The notes under the pieces are model-generated. The model ran no database searches. It had not been told where the DNA came from and was given only the letters and a program-made list of their open reading frames with translations. DNA of 64,000 nt from Pyrenopolyporus hunteri (taxonomy: Eukaryota > Ascomycota > Sordariomycetes > Xylariales > Hypoxylaceae), in NCBI GenBank assembly GCA_902806595.1, contig CADCXC010000005.1, positions 434,001-498,000 on the forward strand. The letters are read 5' to 3'. The translations under genes and the position numbers were made by a program. This document shows, piece by piece, positions 1-14,500 of the stretch (the first letter of the stretch is position 1; every line of letters begins with the position of its first letter).

Positions 1-2400
1 TCTAGGACCCGCTTCGATATCTTGTCTGGCATATGGACTAGGGTCTACCGTCTGCACCGGTTCTTGATCGGGAGCAAATACGAATGCTGGCTGTTGGGGC
101 AAGATTTCTGGGAAAGCGGCGGCTCGCTGCCAACTTCTACTAAAGGATCTAATACTATTGACACCGCCTATATCCGTCAACGCGGCGAAGCGATTCGTTA
201 CAGACGATCTGTACAAACGGCCGTGGTTAGTCTGTGTGCTTAGAGACGGATTAATGGCAAAAACACGAACCTTCGTCGTGGTCGTGAAGGATGGCTCTCA
301 TCTTGCCAATCATCGGCATTTTGATCGCTTAATAGCGCTTGTTCCTCGGAGCGATTGCTGTGATTTCCGGTGGATGACGGGCTATCGCTTCGACCGGGCG
401 ATGCTCCGCGATGGTATTCATCCCACGTCGTGGGCTGCCTCGCAGCCATGTCTAAACGCGTATAGTATATATACGGCTACAAGGGCTTCGGCGGGGAATA
501 ATCACTTGGAATAATATATACGGATCGAGGCTTGACGAGCTGATTTTTGGCGATGCCCTAGCAAGAGGGGCTAAGGATATATGGGGAATAACTTGCGTCA
601 GTATCCTCCCTACCTCAGGATATGGCGCTGAAGAAAGAGCCAAGATGTGTAGTTCGAAGGATAGCTGCGGAAGTAAAGCGGGAAGACGTGATAATTGATA
701 TTTAAAGGAATCATGCGTCCCTAAATCCAACCCCGGTTATGCAAGATACCCTACCTGGCGGCAGAAGGGTGGAGCCCCCAGCAGTATGCACCGCGATGCT
801 TCGACATGGTGTTGAAGTAGTGGAGGTGGTAGTTTATGTATTAGGTCGAACTGGTCCGGGGGGGGGCTTGACCTGCTAGGAAGTAGTAGTAGTACCTACT
901 TACATACTGCTGTGGAGAACCATATTATGGTTTAGTTCTTTAGTTCTTTGCGCCTGCCCAAGTTAGACGGAATACGTAGTTCATTGACATTACTTCTTGT
1001 AACTCATATCCAGGGCTCTCCCGGGAAGTCGCCTCCGACTTATCACGGATACTTTTTTTCTCATCGTGTCGCATGTCGCATTGCACTATTGGACAATGGG
1101 TCCGGTGTGGAGATGTATCGATAGTAACAACCTATTTGTTCTTAGACTGGAGAACGAGGCTGATAATGTCACACGAATTACACATTCTCCTGTTACCTAT
1201 TGCCTTCGCTGCGCAGGGAGAGAAAAATTCTCTGTCCTGGTGATAGCCGTTTAATTTTTTTTTTTTTTTTTCCGTCGTTGCAGCACATTCGGGTTGCCGA
1301 ACGGGATCGCTTCTCGTCGGTTTTGGTCGCATCAGCATTATTAGAAACCAAAGGCAGATGCTGGAAATTTCGTGCGTTGCTGCAGCCAACGCAACTGTAC
1401 CATAATACTTTTATGGGTTTCTTATCTGGGGTTGATCCTACACAATAATTGATCGTACTCGGCACGGCAGAGATAAGATAGTATTTGTGACGTCATTTGC
1501 AACTGTACGGGCAACTCCCCACCTTCGAGCAAAAGTCATGCGCCGCGAGGCTTTAAAACCGCTTATAGCGGTCAGGGCATGATTGGGTTGCCAAGAGAAT
1601 AGGAGATCGGTCATCGGAAGTACGCTGTGGTAGGACCTGAGAGATTCTTCGACTTGAACTCGAATCATCGCGATATGATCGCTTTACTTTTAGGTCAGGT
1701 TGCTTTTTGGTTGGGTAGGTACCTACATATGTATACCATGTAGAGCATTCGAAGTCTTTCCAAGCGTCGGCTTAGCCCAGGGGCTTAAGACCAAAGCAAG
1801 GGAGCGTCGCAACTCAATCTCGGCTCAGGATCTCTGTGTAAGTATATATCGGTATAGAGATTTTAAGGGTCTTCCTGTAGTAAGTGTTTACCCGTTTTCT
1901 ATGCTATACTAGTATAACGTACTGAGGTTTCACGGGCTAAAAACTTCCTCCCCTTGAAATATCTTGGCAGCTAGGAGGGATGGTCGTATACTCATGAGCG
2001 AGCCATCGTCAGCTATTCGAGCTAAGTAAGTGAATAGATGTTGCAAAATGATATGGCGTAGAGGGACGAAAGCCTGGTCCAAGAGCCGATGAACTTTTTT
2101 AAAAGGGGGTGTGTAGATCCCTATTGTCTAAGCCGTGCTGCGCTCTGTTGTACGATGCGACTTCATAAGAGCAATTCTGGCTGGTAAGCTCCCCTTCGCA
2201 TTAAGTACCTACCCCTAAGGCTCAATGGGTTGCGAGCCTTGCCAAAACCTTCAAATTAAAAGAAAGGCTACGGCTGACTTGTTTTTGACGGTTGTCTGAG
2301 AGCCGTCTGAGAGCTGACTGAGAAAGTAATTTGACTTAAGCATAATACAAAAAGGAAATCTCTTATGCTAGAATATTCCACTATTATAAATTTACGTACT
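1..2400. other. gene-free stretch at left edge
   Basis: No open reading frame here has a recognisable domain or convincing splice sites; all are short and overlap in several frames. The stretch holds a run of nine G near 859, a T tract near 1255-1270, and scattered GTAG/CTAC motifs, for example near 895 and 1714. I see nothing else I can support. Confidence 0.6.
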
Positions 2401-2951
2401 TACCGCAACGGGATTGGGTGGTTTGAAGTAACGGTTTTAATAGTAGGTAACCGTTATTATTAATAGGTTTTTCGATTTTAAAAAACGTTATATAACGTAA
2501 ACGATGGTTATTTAAAAAAAAACGTTATTAAAATTACGAAATGTTATAAATAAATACGTATTAAATACGTATTTTTAATTTAATTAATTAAAAAAAATAA
2601 ATTATAAAAATTTTAATTTTATATATATATAATATAAAAATATTAAACTTTTATAATCGAAGTTTAAATTAATTATTTAATTTTAAATTAATTTAATTAT
2701 TATAAATATAAAATATATATAATAAAATTATAAATTCGAAACTTATATTTTTTAAATTTTTTAAATAATTTTTTTTTCTTAACCTATAATTAAAAATCTA
2801 ACCAATTAAAATTATTTATTTTTTAACCCTTACTATTAAAATAACCGTTATTTTTTAAGTAATCGTAGAATTTTAAATTATGGTTGTGATACAGCCGGAC
2901 AGTTGCTAGGTAAATAACCGTTACTTTTTTCCACCCATTTCCGCTACGGTA
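2401..2951. mobile_element. AT-rich MITE-like element with TIRs and TA flanks
   Basis: Seen: the 34 bases at 2403-2436 and the reverse complement of 2916-2949 agree at about 26 positions. The outer part reads CCGYARCGGRAWTGGGTGG and the inner part AAGTAACGGTT. A TA dinucleotide sits outside each arm (2401-2402 and 2950-2951), as expected for a target-site duplication of the Tc1/mariner/Fot1 type. A second inner inverted pair (about 2431-2446 and 2831-2850) repeats the TAACGGTT...TTAATAGTA motif. Between the arms, about 2460-2880 has almost no G or C and no usable reading frame. Inferred: a non-autonomous or decayed DNA transposon, about 550 bases, perhaps converted to AT by repeat-induced point mutation. 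It lies about 650 bases upstream of the CDC48 start. Chance pairing is unlikely for the G/C-containing outer arms. Confidence 0.7.
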
Positions 2952-3596
2952 GGCAGGCGGCGACCGTGCAACCGCGCCGGCGGAAGACCTACAGGCTATC
3001 GGTGTATGAAAATCACTAAGGCTCCTCAGTAAATACCCTAACTGTAGGTCTTCATGGGCTGCCCACGTATGCAGGTACCATGCCTAATTGCCTGATTGCG
3101 TAGCGACTTGTCTGCCTGTCCGATAAGTTATCAGTTAGTCAGCCGGGTACCTACTATCGGTACCTTGGTGGGCGAGAAATCTGGCTTGTTCAACCGCAGA
3201 AATCGCCAGGCTGTGGAAGTAATTGGAAGGTGTGGCGGCCCTAGTACTATGTAGTTCGGTCCCCACCTGGTCCGAGCTCCTTCTACCTCTCGTCATCACA
3301 GTTCAGACGCTACAGAACGTAAGAACAATCCCAAACTCCGAACCTCGTTCACCTTCTTCCACTTTCACCATCTTTTTTTTCTGGTCATCCCACAGCCCTT
3401 TTAAACTCGAGATAATATCATCTCCAGTCAATCTCGTAAAGGATCGGCCTACCTTTGCGATCTTCCTTTTCAAACCCCCCATCAACCACGTTCCTTTTCC
3501 CCGTGGTTTCTCCCATATCTCTCCACCACCTCCACTACACACCGCGCAGCCGGACCTGACCTTCGACAAACAACCTTCATTCGTCCAGCAAACGCC
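2952..3596 (+). promoter_or_regulatory. upstream region and 5' leader of CDC48
   Basis: The last 300 bases are strongly pyrimidine-rich on the plus strand (for example 3340-3380 and 3470-3550), typical of the leader of a highly expressed fungal gene. I saw no clear TATA box or other named site. The part next to 2951 is the flank of the AT-rich element. Confidence 0.4.
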
Positions 3597-6302
<2,706 letters not shown>

Positions 6303-7707
6303 ATGCCAGCCGCTTAGAAAGCCCAGCGGTTGGGTACGCCGCCCTATACTCTAATTCCTTTGCTCGCCATGTATCCAGACATTCACGACAACGTAATAAC
6401 AACGTCAGGAACGTCACCTTTAAACCGACGTCCTATTCATTTTCGTGGTTCGTGGAAGGAGTTTGCATTTCTGATAGGCTTTGTCCTGTCAGAGTGCTAG
6501 GGACGGAGTTGCAGCTGCTTTTCATCGCGCGACGATAGTATGGCTGGTTGATCGTTTGCAGGCTCGCTAGAGATGCGTTGTCCCAACAGGACTAAAACAA
6601 AATAGCCATATGCATACCGCGCTGCGGTAAACAAACTAGTTTACGATAGACCTCACAAATTGACTTTGCGTTGCTCATAATTACTATTCGTCTTAATGTT
6701 CTATGTGATTCATATAGTATGATAGGTGCCCGTAGCCGGGCTTCATTATCTGCACCGGTGTCGCAGGTCATCCGTACTTCCACAGTCGTAATACTAGCTG
6801 TTGTAACAGCGTGACATTCAAGGGGCACGATTCCTGACGAAAGATCTAGGTAATAGCGAACCCACGAGTAGGCCTAGTTTGGAGTGGTTGAATATACCTA
6901 ACGTAATAACTATCATTGATGCAGGTCGATGATCATTCAAGGAACGTTTGTATGTGTGCGGCCTATGCCTCCTTTACCCCCCCTTCTCTCTCTCCTCCTC
7001 TCTCTTAACACACATACACACACTTACTTCCTCTCGACCGCCTCGTGTAAAATTCCAGTTTAAACCCGGATTTGCTAAACGCCAATGCTCCCCCTTCCCT
7101 CGCCCACCACCACCACCCCTTTGTACCCGTTTCTGAATCCGCGGTAACGTTTCTGTCTGGTGTAGAATAGAAGGTAACCCGCCTCCCCGCCTGCCTGCCT
7201 CCCCCTCCCCCGTACAGTCTGCCCGGAACTGTTGCCCGGGTAGGTAGGAGGGAGGGAGGTCGGCGGGTGGGTAGGTAGGTAGGTAAGTGGTGTGGTAATG
7301 CGGTAAGTAAACCCGGATTCAAGATCGAAACGCGCTCCCTCGTGTACGGCATGTACGGACGGGGGTTATGAATATATGTAGGTAAATATGTATACAGCCC
7401 TTCTCCTTCCCCTTCCCCTTTCCTCCTCCCCAATCACTAACCCCCTAGCCCCCTACCCCTTTCACTCCTTCCGTCACCGTCACCGATCTAGACGATGACG
7501 ACGCCGGGGCGCTCACCGTGCCGAAAAGAAGCACAGGCCACGGCACCCCCTTCCCCGGCCGCGGCCGCGGACTTGCTTATTACGGTCGGCTCCCACGATC
7601 GCCACGACGTTTATGGCGGCTGCGGCGTGCCGAAGCCGGGGTCGGGGTCGGAGTCGGGGGGTTGGGGGTGCTCGGGGGGGTGGAAGTCCTGGTCGGCGGG
7701 CGCCCGT
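6303..7707. other. intergenic, 3' flank of CDC48; GTAG repeats and polypyrimidine tracts
   Basis: No supported gene. It holds the CDC48 3' UTR, CT-rich tracts at 6968-7125 and 7395-7475, a GTAG-type tetranucleotide patch at about 7240-7295, and a G-rich stretch at 7636-7681 with at least four runs of three or more G. That last stretch lies just downstream of the next gene's stop on the other strand. Confidence 0.5.
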
Positions 7708-8537
7708 CTAGCCGGCCGTCGACCCGTCGTCCACCTCGCACACCGTGTCCAGGCACTCGCGGGCGACCTTGAGCACGGCGTCGACCACGGCCTGCGGCAC
7801 GGCCAGGCTGCCGTCCGCGCTCCCGCCGCCCGCGCCGGTCCCGTTGACGCCGCCCGCGCCCGTTCCGTTTTTGCTGCTGCTGCTCCCGTTCGTGCTGCTA
7901 CCGCTAGTACCGTTTACCTCGCCGTTCGTGCTCGCCCCGTTCGAGTTCGCGTTCGCGTTGTCGGAAGACGACGACGACGACGACGTGTTCGCCGAAGCCG
8001 TGGTGGAGGAAGAGGAGGAGGCGGAGGCGGCTGCTGCGGCGGCGGCGGCGGTGTCGTGCCGCACGTCTTCGAGGACGCGCCGTACGAGCGCGGGGAAGGT
8101 GGTGACTTCGCCGGCGCGGAGGAGCGCGAGGGCGTGCGATTGCACGGTCGAGGGCCAGTTGGAGGGGTGCGCGTTGAGCGCGTGGAGGAAGTGTTCTTGG
8201 ATTCTGCGGGGAGGGTTGGGCGAGTGGGTTAGCTATGGATCTCCTGTCTTGTCTTGTCTTGTTTTATTTTAATTTATTTTAATTTATCTCCTTTCGACTT
8301 CTCTTTGTAACTTGGTGGTGGGTGTTCTTTTTTTTCTTTTCATTATTTTTATTGTTTGCGTCGAGGGATGGGAGGGAGATGACGTTGCTATTGTTACGGT
8401 TATGGGACGAGAACGTACTTGGTTACGTGCCCTTCTCGTATGAGGAGAGCGTTGATCTGAGATCGCAGGTCCTGGTCCTGCGTGGCGGGCGTGTAGTTAG
8501 CCGCCGACGCCGGTACCTTGACAGGCGTTTGCGACAT
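7708..8537 (-). CDS. small Ser/Ala/Asn-rich protein, unknown function
   Basis: Two exons, 8537-8419 and 8203-7708, with a 215-base intron (8204-8418) that has a GTACGT donor, GCTAAC branch site and CGCAG acceptor. It gives 204 residues. I chose ATG at 8537 because MSQTPVKVPASAANYTP continues in frame through the splice. Residues 1-80 look like a compact, probably helical region (DLRSQINALLI, then HFLHALNAHPSNWP and ALALLRAGEVTTFPALVRRVLEDV). A low-complexity Ala, Ser, Asn and Gly linker of about 80 residues follows, then a last helix (VPQAVVDAVLKVARECLDTVCEV). No signal peptide or membrane segment is visible. The gene structure and helical ends suggest a real conserved fungal protein, but I do not recognise its family. 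The linker is coded by GCN/TCN-type triplet runs and may vary in length between strains. Confidence 0.7.
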
Positions 8538-11500
8538 CGTCTATGTGTGTGATGTGGTGGTGGTTTGGAGGATGGTATGGTAGAGGGGAGAATAAGGTAT
8601 CCTCCTCCTCTGATGCAGGTCCTGTTATTCCCTTTCTGAGGCAGCGGGAGCTCCGAGGCTGACGGAAGTCTCTCGGGTCTGCGGCGCCGCGGTGGTTCCA
8701 GACTCTGTGGCGGGTTTGGGGGTTGATTCTTGTTTTAGAAAGCGCAGCGGTGGAATAAGACCTAAGCGCGGAACAAGGCAAACTGCTTATGGCGATAAGA
8801 GGCCCCTCTTGTCTTCTAGATGGCTGAAGAAGCACGGAACCCAAGTAATGGAGTATAGATCCTAAGTAATTCGTCGCGCGGGATTGCTACTGGGTTGAAT
8901 TGGAAGGCTAATGGCGAGGCTGAGGATTATCGGGGAAAGTTTGCCAGGACGAGGCTGAAATAGCTTCGTAATAAGTGGATAGCATTTGCCGTAGCAGACC
9001 CGAGTGTGGGGCACTAGATTATTAGCTAGGGCTCTCGCTTTCTGCCGGGACAGGGCTTGGCCTGGTGAATTACGTAAGTCGTATATGTGTGTAAATGTTA
9101 CGTGCATGATAAGTGTGGCTAGTGTGTTGCCCCTGCAAAATTTCGCTTACATGGTATAACCTTAGGTTACTAGTTGCCTAGGTACCTAGTACGTACATAA
9201 TCCGTAGATCTGCTCCCGTTCTTCCCCGTTTTACGTTAGTCCGATCAACCCAGTGCTACTTCTTACAAAGGCTTGCGAGTTACTTTGCGAATAACTTCAC
9301 TTGATAGTCCTTTCCCAAGTACGCCTCTACGAATAGTCTTAAGTTATTCCTCACGCGTATACCGTTTTGTTAAAGTTCTGACAGCAGGAGACTCCCGGCC
9401 GAAGTTACACAACTCTTGTTTGTAATTCGTAATTAACCCTTGAGTAAGACCGCCACCTTACTATGACCGCCAATATGCACCCATATTTGCAAGTTTAACT
9501 CCATATCTTCAACATATACATCATATAAATAAGGATCTCTGTTCCCCTATTTACGAATGATATTACGGCGATTGAGGAAAAGCCTCACCGAACCGGCCAT
9601 CCGCCACTGAGTGTCTAGTCCGATCGACGCGTCACCGGCTTGCATGTACATTTATGGGATCTTCCATCCCCAATTCATCTGAGCCGCAACTCTTCCAGAA
9701 TGGGGTATCCATACGACGGTCGATTAAACAACGTTTATTCCCTCATCCTACAAAGCTCATGAATGTATTATTTGTCTTTACCCGTATACCTATCTTAGGT
9801 ATCTACTTAGGTCCAAGTATGGATTTCCAACCGAGATGAATCGAGAATGCACATATCGATAATAAAAAGGAGCAAACCGACAATAGGCAGTTGTTAAACC
9901 GAGTTCTCCTCGTCCTCAATATTATCTCGGTAGACTTCAGCCCGACTGGCAGCGTATTCTAAAGAACCCCTTAGAAGTCACCCGAATGCAGACCGCATTT
10001 CTAACATTAAAAATGATCGGCAGTAGCGCCACGTCGCGACGTGAATCTAGGTGCGACATCGCCAATATATTGATATGCTGGCTTGCCTGGGCTGGACTAG
10101 ATTTATATGAAGCATGCACCTTACCTTGGTAGGTAGGTTGTACTTACGACCATGTAGTGAATTCCCTCACATAAACAACTCAATGCCGAAGGTGTCCATT
10201 TTCAAATCCCGATGATCCCAGATTGGGTCGCCATATAGGCCGAGTCAGTCACTTCCGACAAGTATATCGCTATTACTCATGAGTTAACTCGTGGCTGATT
10301 CGACAAGGTCGGCAAGGACATCGACATGGACATGGAGGCAACAAGTCGTCCGCCGGGTGTAGCCTATATTTTGAGTTAGTAGATAACGCTCTACATACAC
10401 CGACTATCTCTACCTCTGTTGTCTTCTATATGCTGCAGTGTAAGATCCTTGCATGGGCTCGGTGTATGGACCGCGAATCAGAGCGAGCCGGAACAGCCGC
10501 GGCTCGGACGCTATTCGTTAATCTTGCTTCAGGTTGGTCTCGCGCGGCGGCCGCGCTAAAAGGGTCGCGCATTTTCAGGGCAGAAGCTCAAATGACCGAC
10601 TCTAGCGTTGGGCTGTCCCCTAGAATGTGATATATGATCTAGCGTATATAACCATCCCGGTCGAGATGACGATTTTGTGATGCGGTCAACGACACGATAG
10701 TCCGGCAGATGATAAACCTCGAAGATTAGAAAAAGTCGGTCTGGAGGAGACATTTAGTGCTGTCGGTTGAGATGGCGTGGCCTCCTGGGGTAACTCGAAG
10801 GCGATTGGTCGTCAAGATAGGCTTCTCGCAGCCCGTTGCTTGCTGTGGTCTACGCTAACCCACTAGTGTATCCTGTTTTGCTTCTGTTACGACAAGCAGT
10901 AGCAAGTCGGTGTATAATAGCTTTCCTATCCAAGACACGCGTAGGCTTGGGGGGACTCGACTCAACGTACGTGCGTTATTCCTGCCGTTCCATCGAACTG
11001 GGGCCGCTTACCCTCGATGCTGAGGGGCTCATGGGCCGTTTCGTCTCGCTATTCTCCCTACGCGGTCCTCTACTTTTTTTTCCTGGATCTCCCTGACTGA
11101 CATATGTTTTGAGAGGCCACCCACGGATTAAAGTACCGGCTAACGGCGCATAGGAGCGACATCATCTCCGCTGTTAGTATCATAGGCTACCTAGTTTAAT
11201 ATCAAAGAGTGACCATGGGCCGGACACGAGGTATATTCTCCGTGCGCTAACTCGGAATGTCTACCGCCACCCACCAGGAATTAGAACCTTGAGATAGGTT
11301 GATACACACGTGCTAGTGGTTTTCGAAAGCTATCGTACTCGGCCATTGTGATCCGTCGCCAAACGCGAACGCGGCCCGGGTAACTGCGTAGACTTGAGTT
11401 TGGATATGGCTTGTCGAGATAGGCTAGGCACGAAAAGCTGTCTCGAGTCGTTTCCCGTCCGGCAAGCACTTATTTGATAGGTAAACGCGATGGGATAGAT

Positions 11501-14500
11501 GGTCATATGGCCCGAAGTGATCATATCATATCCAAAGGATACGAGGCTTAACTTGGACATTGCCATCTCGAGTAGCACGACTAGCAGGGTAAGGGGGATG
11601 ACAGGGGGAATTCCGATCTGTCACGCGCAGCTATCCTGAAATCTGACAGCGAGCCCACGATTGGGGAGTCCCGGGCGTGCGACCAGTTATATGTGGAGGT
11701 GGCGCCTCCAGATTCTTGTGGTAAGCAGTATCGGATAGAGGTATCGTGTCAGCTCGTCACTCAGGCTGCACTCGCTCTCAAGTGCCATGACACTAACCCA
11801 GACCGACCCAAGGCTAGTGGTGGCCCCCCACGATGATATTACCCGATCTTAGCCTGGCAGATGCCCCCGCGTCAGGCTTCTGTCTTCTGAGCTGGTGAGT
11901 GGACTGGGCCAGATGCAAAATGCACGTCCCAGGGTCATATCCAAGATCCGGAGGGGTCGCAATATGCAAGCGTCGGTATGGGTGTGGCGCCGGCTGGTCC
12001 CGGGTCGCAGGAATTCTGGTCTTGGGTGTGTCAGCCACACAAAAGTTCGAGACAAGCGATATTACCAGCCGTGGGCCGCATAGGAGGCTACCAGGTTGCC
12101 GGAAATCGTGAGGCAGACAAGGTAGGGCGGCCCGCATCTGCAAAAAGCTCAATGGGGAAGGGAAGACGTCAGGGCCGTTAGGGCGTGGCGAGGAGCTAGT
12201 TCAGCTGCGTCCATCTGGGGTACATACCTATACATGGCCGAGTAGGAGGGAAAGGGAGATATCGAGGTATTCCGCTCCGCGCTGTTAGCCTCCGGGAGAT
12301 CGTACCGGGATGGACCTCCCGAATAGGTACTATGAGGGCGGAACTAGCTAACATACCAGAGAATAGAAAAGCAGAGGAATAGATTATAGTTAAACCAGAA
12401 GTCCGCGCTCTATCTCGTGCAAGGAGAGATTACCCAAGGTGTCGTACAACACGATAAACCGGAGGGCCAGGTTGAGAAGGATAACCTACCTACTACGCCG
12501 ACTACCTCCTAAACCCGCTAAATCTTGAGAAGAAGAAATAAATTCGGATCCCGCTGGAGGATTGGAAGATTTAAAAAACACCTTCAGATTTAAACAGAAA
12601 CCACGACACAGGTACCTAACGACTAACACGGAAGTACCCCCCCTGACCGGTCCGGATGTCTCCACGTATGTATTCGGCATGTAGAAGGTATTGTATAGGT
12701 ACTTCTCCCACCTAATGCCGGGGGTTGCATGTAGTGCCCTATACACGCAGCTTTTACGAGTATGAGTGGCTATTACTTCTCTGTGTATTTGATGTAACCA
12801 CTGGCCCTCCAATAAACGACCTAGCCGGTTCCCTCACCGGCTGCTTTACCGGTTGCCATACCAGCCAGCAGACTAAGTCAAGTGCCTCCTTAGTAAATGC
12901 AAATGTACACATGAAACTCCGTCTTCCATACGTACATATAACGTGGATGTCTGCCTATGTAGGTAGGTACCTATGTAGGTAGGTAGGTAGGTAGCTATAC
13001 ATGTGTATATGTACGTTATAATCCCCCCAATGGTTGGGAGATAGGGAGGAAACTCTTGGCTTGGTGGCTAAGGCCAGGTACTTCCGTCTAACAAGCCCCG
13101 AAGCGGGAGCTACCTACTACGCGTGACAGGCGGCAGCTACCCGCAGACAAACTCAATGACATGAATTTGCGGAGCTTGGAGTGCATTTATTGCCTTAGCG
13201 GGTTCGGCGCTATGTCGACTTGGGCCCTGGGTACCTTCCACGTACCTATTGTAGGTGTTTATAACAACTTGACTTGAGCAGGGAATGGTGCTGGTGGGTA
13301 AGCGCGTAGGTGAGCAACCGCACCCCCCTGAATGCCACTTTGAGAAGGAAGTCGACCCTTTTTCAGAACCTAAGATGCAGCCAATCATCGTTAGCTCTTA
13401 AAACTGGAAACCCCGGAATTCTGAAGAAGCTGCCTTCGTTGATTGACCCGTCCTTCTTCAACTGATCCACCCTAGGTAGTATAGAGAGGCACGCAACGTA
13501 CCGGTCGACCTGTACAATACATACAGGTACATATAGGCCATCCACTCCTCCCGCAGTTTGTACCTCGGGCATCTATGTAATACTTGGAGCGTCAGATGTT
13601 GTGGCATCGGCACCTATCACCGCGGGGAGGTACCTAGGGGGTAGAGGTGCGTGCGAGTCTACCCTTTAGGTACAAACGTTGAACTCAGCCCGGGAGAGGT
13701 GCGGCCTTTCCCTTCTTGCTTCTGTCCAATCCCGCCCCCTTCCCACTCTTCTCTCACTCTCTCACTTCTCTCGGGTCCACTCAAGGACGTGGGACGGCAT
13801 CTCTTCATTCAATCATCTCCCGCAGCGACAGTATGCCGAGAGACGTCATGCAACGGGGCTCATCCACGTTCAGCCGTCAAAGCAGGAGCCGTTCCGTGTC
13901 CATGGCACAGTAGAAGTTTCTTACTGCCACGTCTCTTCCTTACTCGCGAGCCCAACCGTTACGAACCAGATCTGGCCTCTTTTCAACAGGCCTCATGACA
14001 ATCCATCCCTTCCCCGCTTTCGTCCACCAAGTGTGGTACCGAAACCTGCCAGCCTCGAGAAGACAGTTGTGAACAGGATTGTAAGTCTGTAATCCCAATA
14101 CACGTGGTCTGACATCTCTCACGAGGGCCTGTTTACTGCTGCAAGACGTCGTCACTCACGGACGGACGCGAACAGAGGAAAAGAGAGCTGCAACGGAAAG
14201 ACGGACACACGGACAGGGCACCTGGAAATCTGCGTCTGGTATCTGCGTCTGCGCGTCTGGGAGCCTCAGCTATATCGATACCTAACTGCTAGCTCCAGAC
14301 GTAGCGTATGCTGATCTGCGCTAGAAACAAACCATTGGCAAGGGTTTGTATCACCTGCAGATCCGTCTATGCTCTGGATCTCTGATCAGTGGTGGTTATT
14401 CTTAGAGACGTGAACCGAAACCTGGTTAGCAAAGCGTCAGTTGATCTCGCCAAATCGCAGACACATATCCCCCCTCTTTATTTTTTTTTCTTTTTCTAGC

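Noticed and set aside
7745..8272. Long plus-strand frames opposite the Ser/Asn-rich gene
   Set aside because: They are shadows of the minus-strand gene's GC-rich triplet repeats; the minus-strand frame has an intron and a coherent N terminus.
13833..13913. Short frame reading MPRDVMQRGSSTFSRQSRS after a pyrimidine-rich, CCAAT-bearing patch
   Set aside because: It looks like the first exon of a gene, but I found no donor and no continuing exon, so no gene is called.
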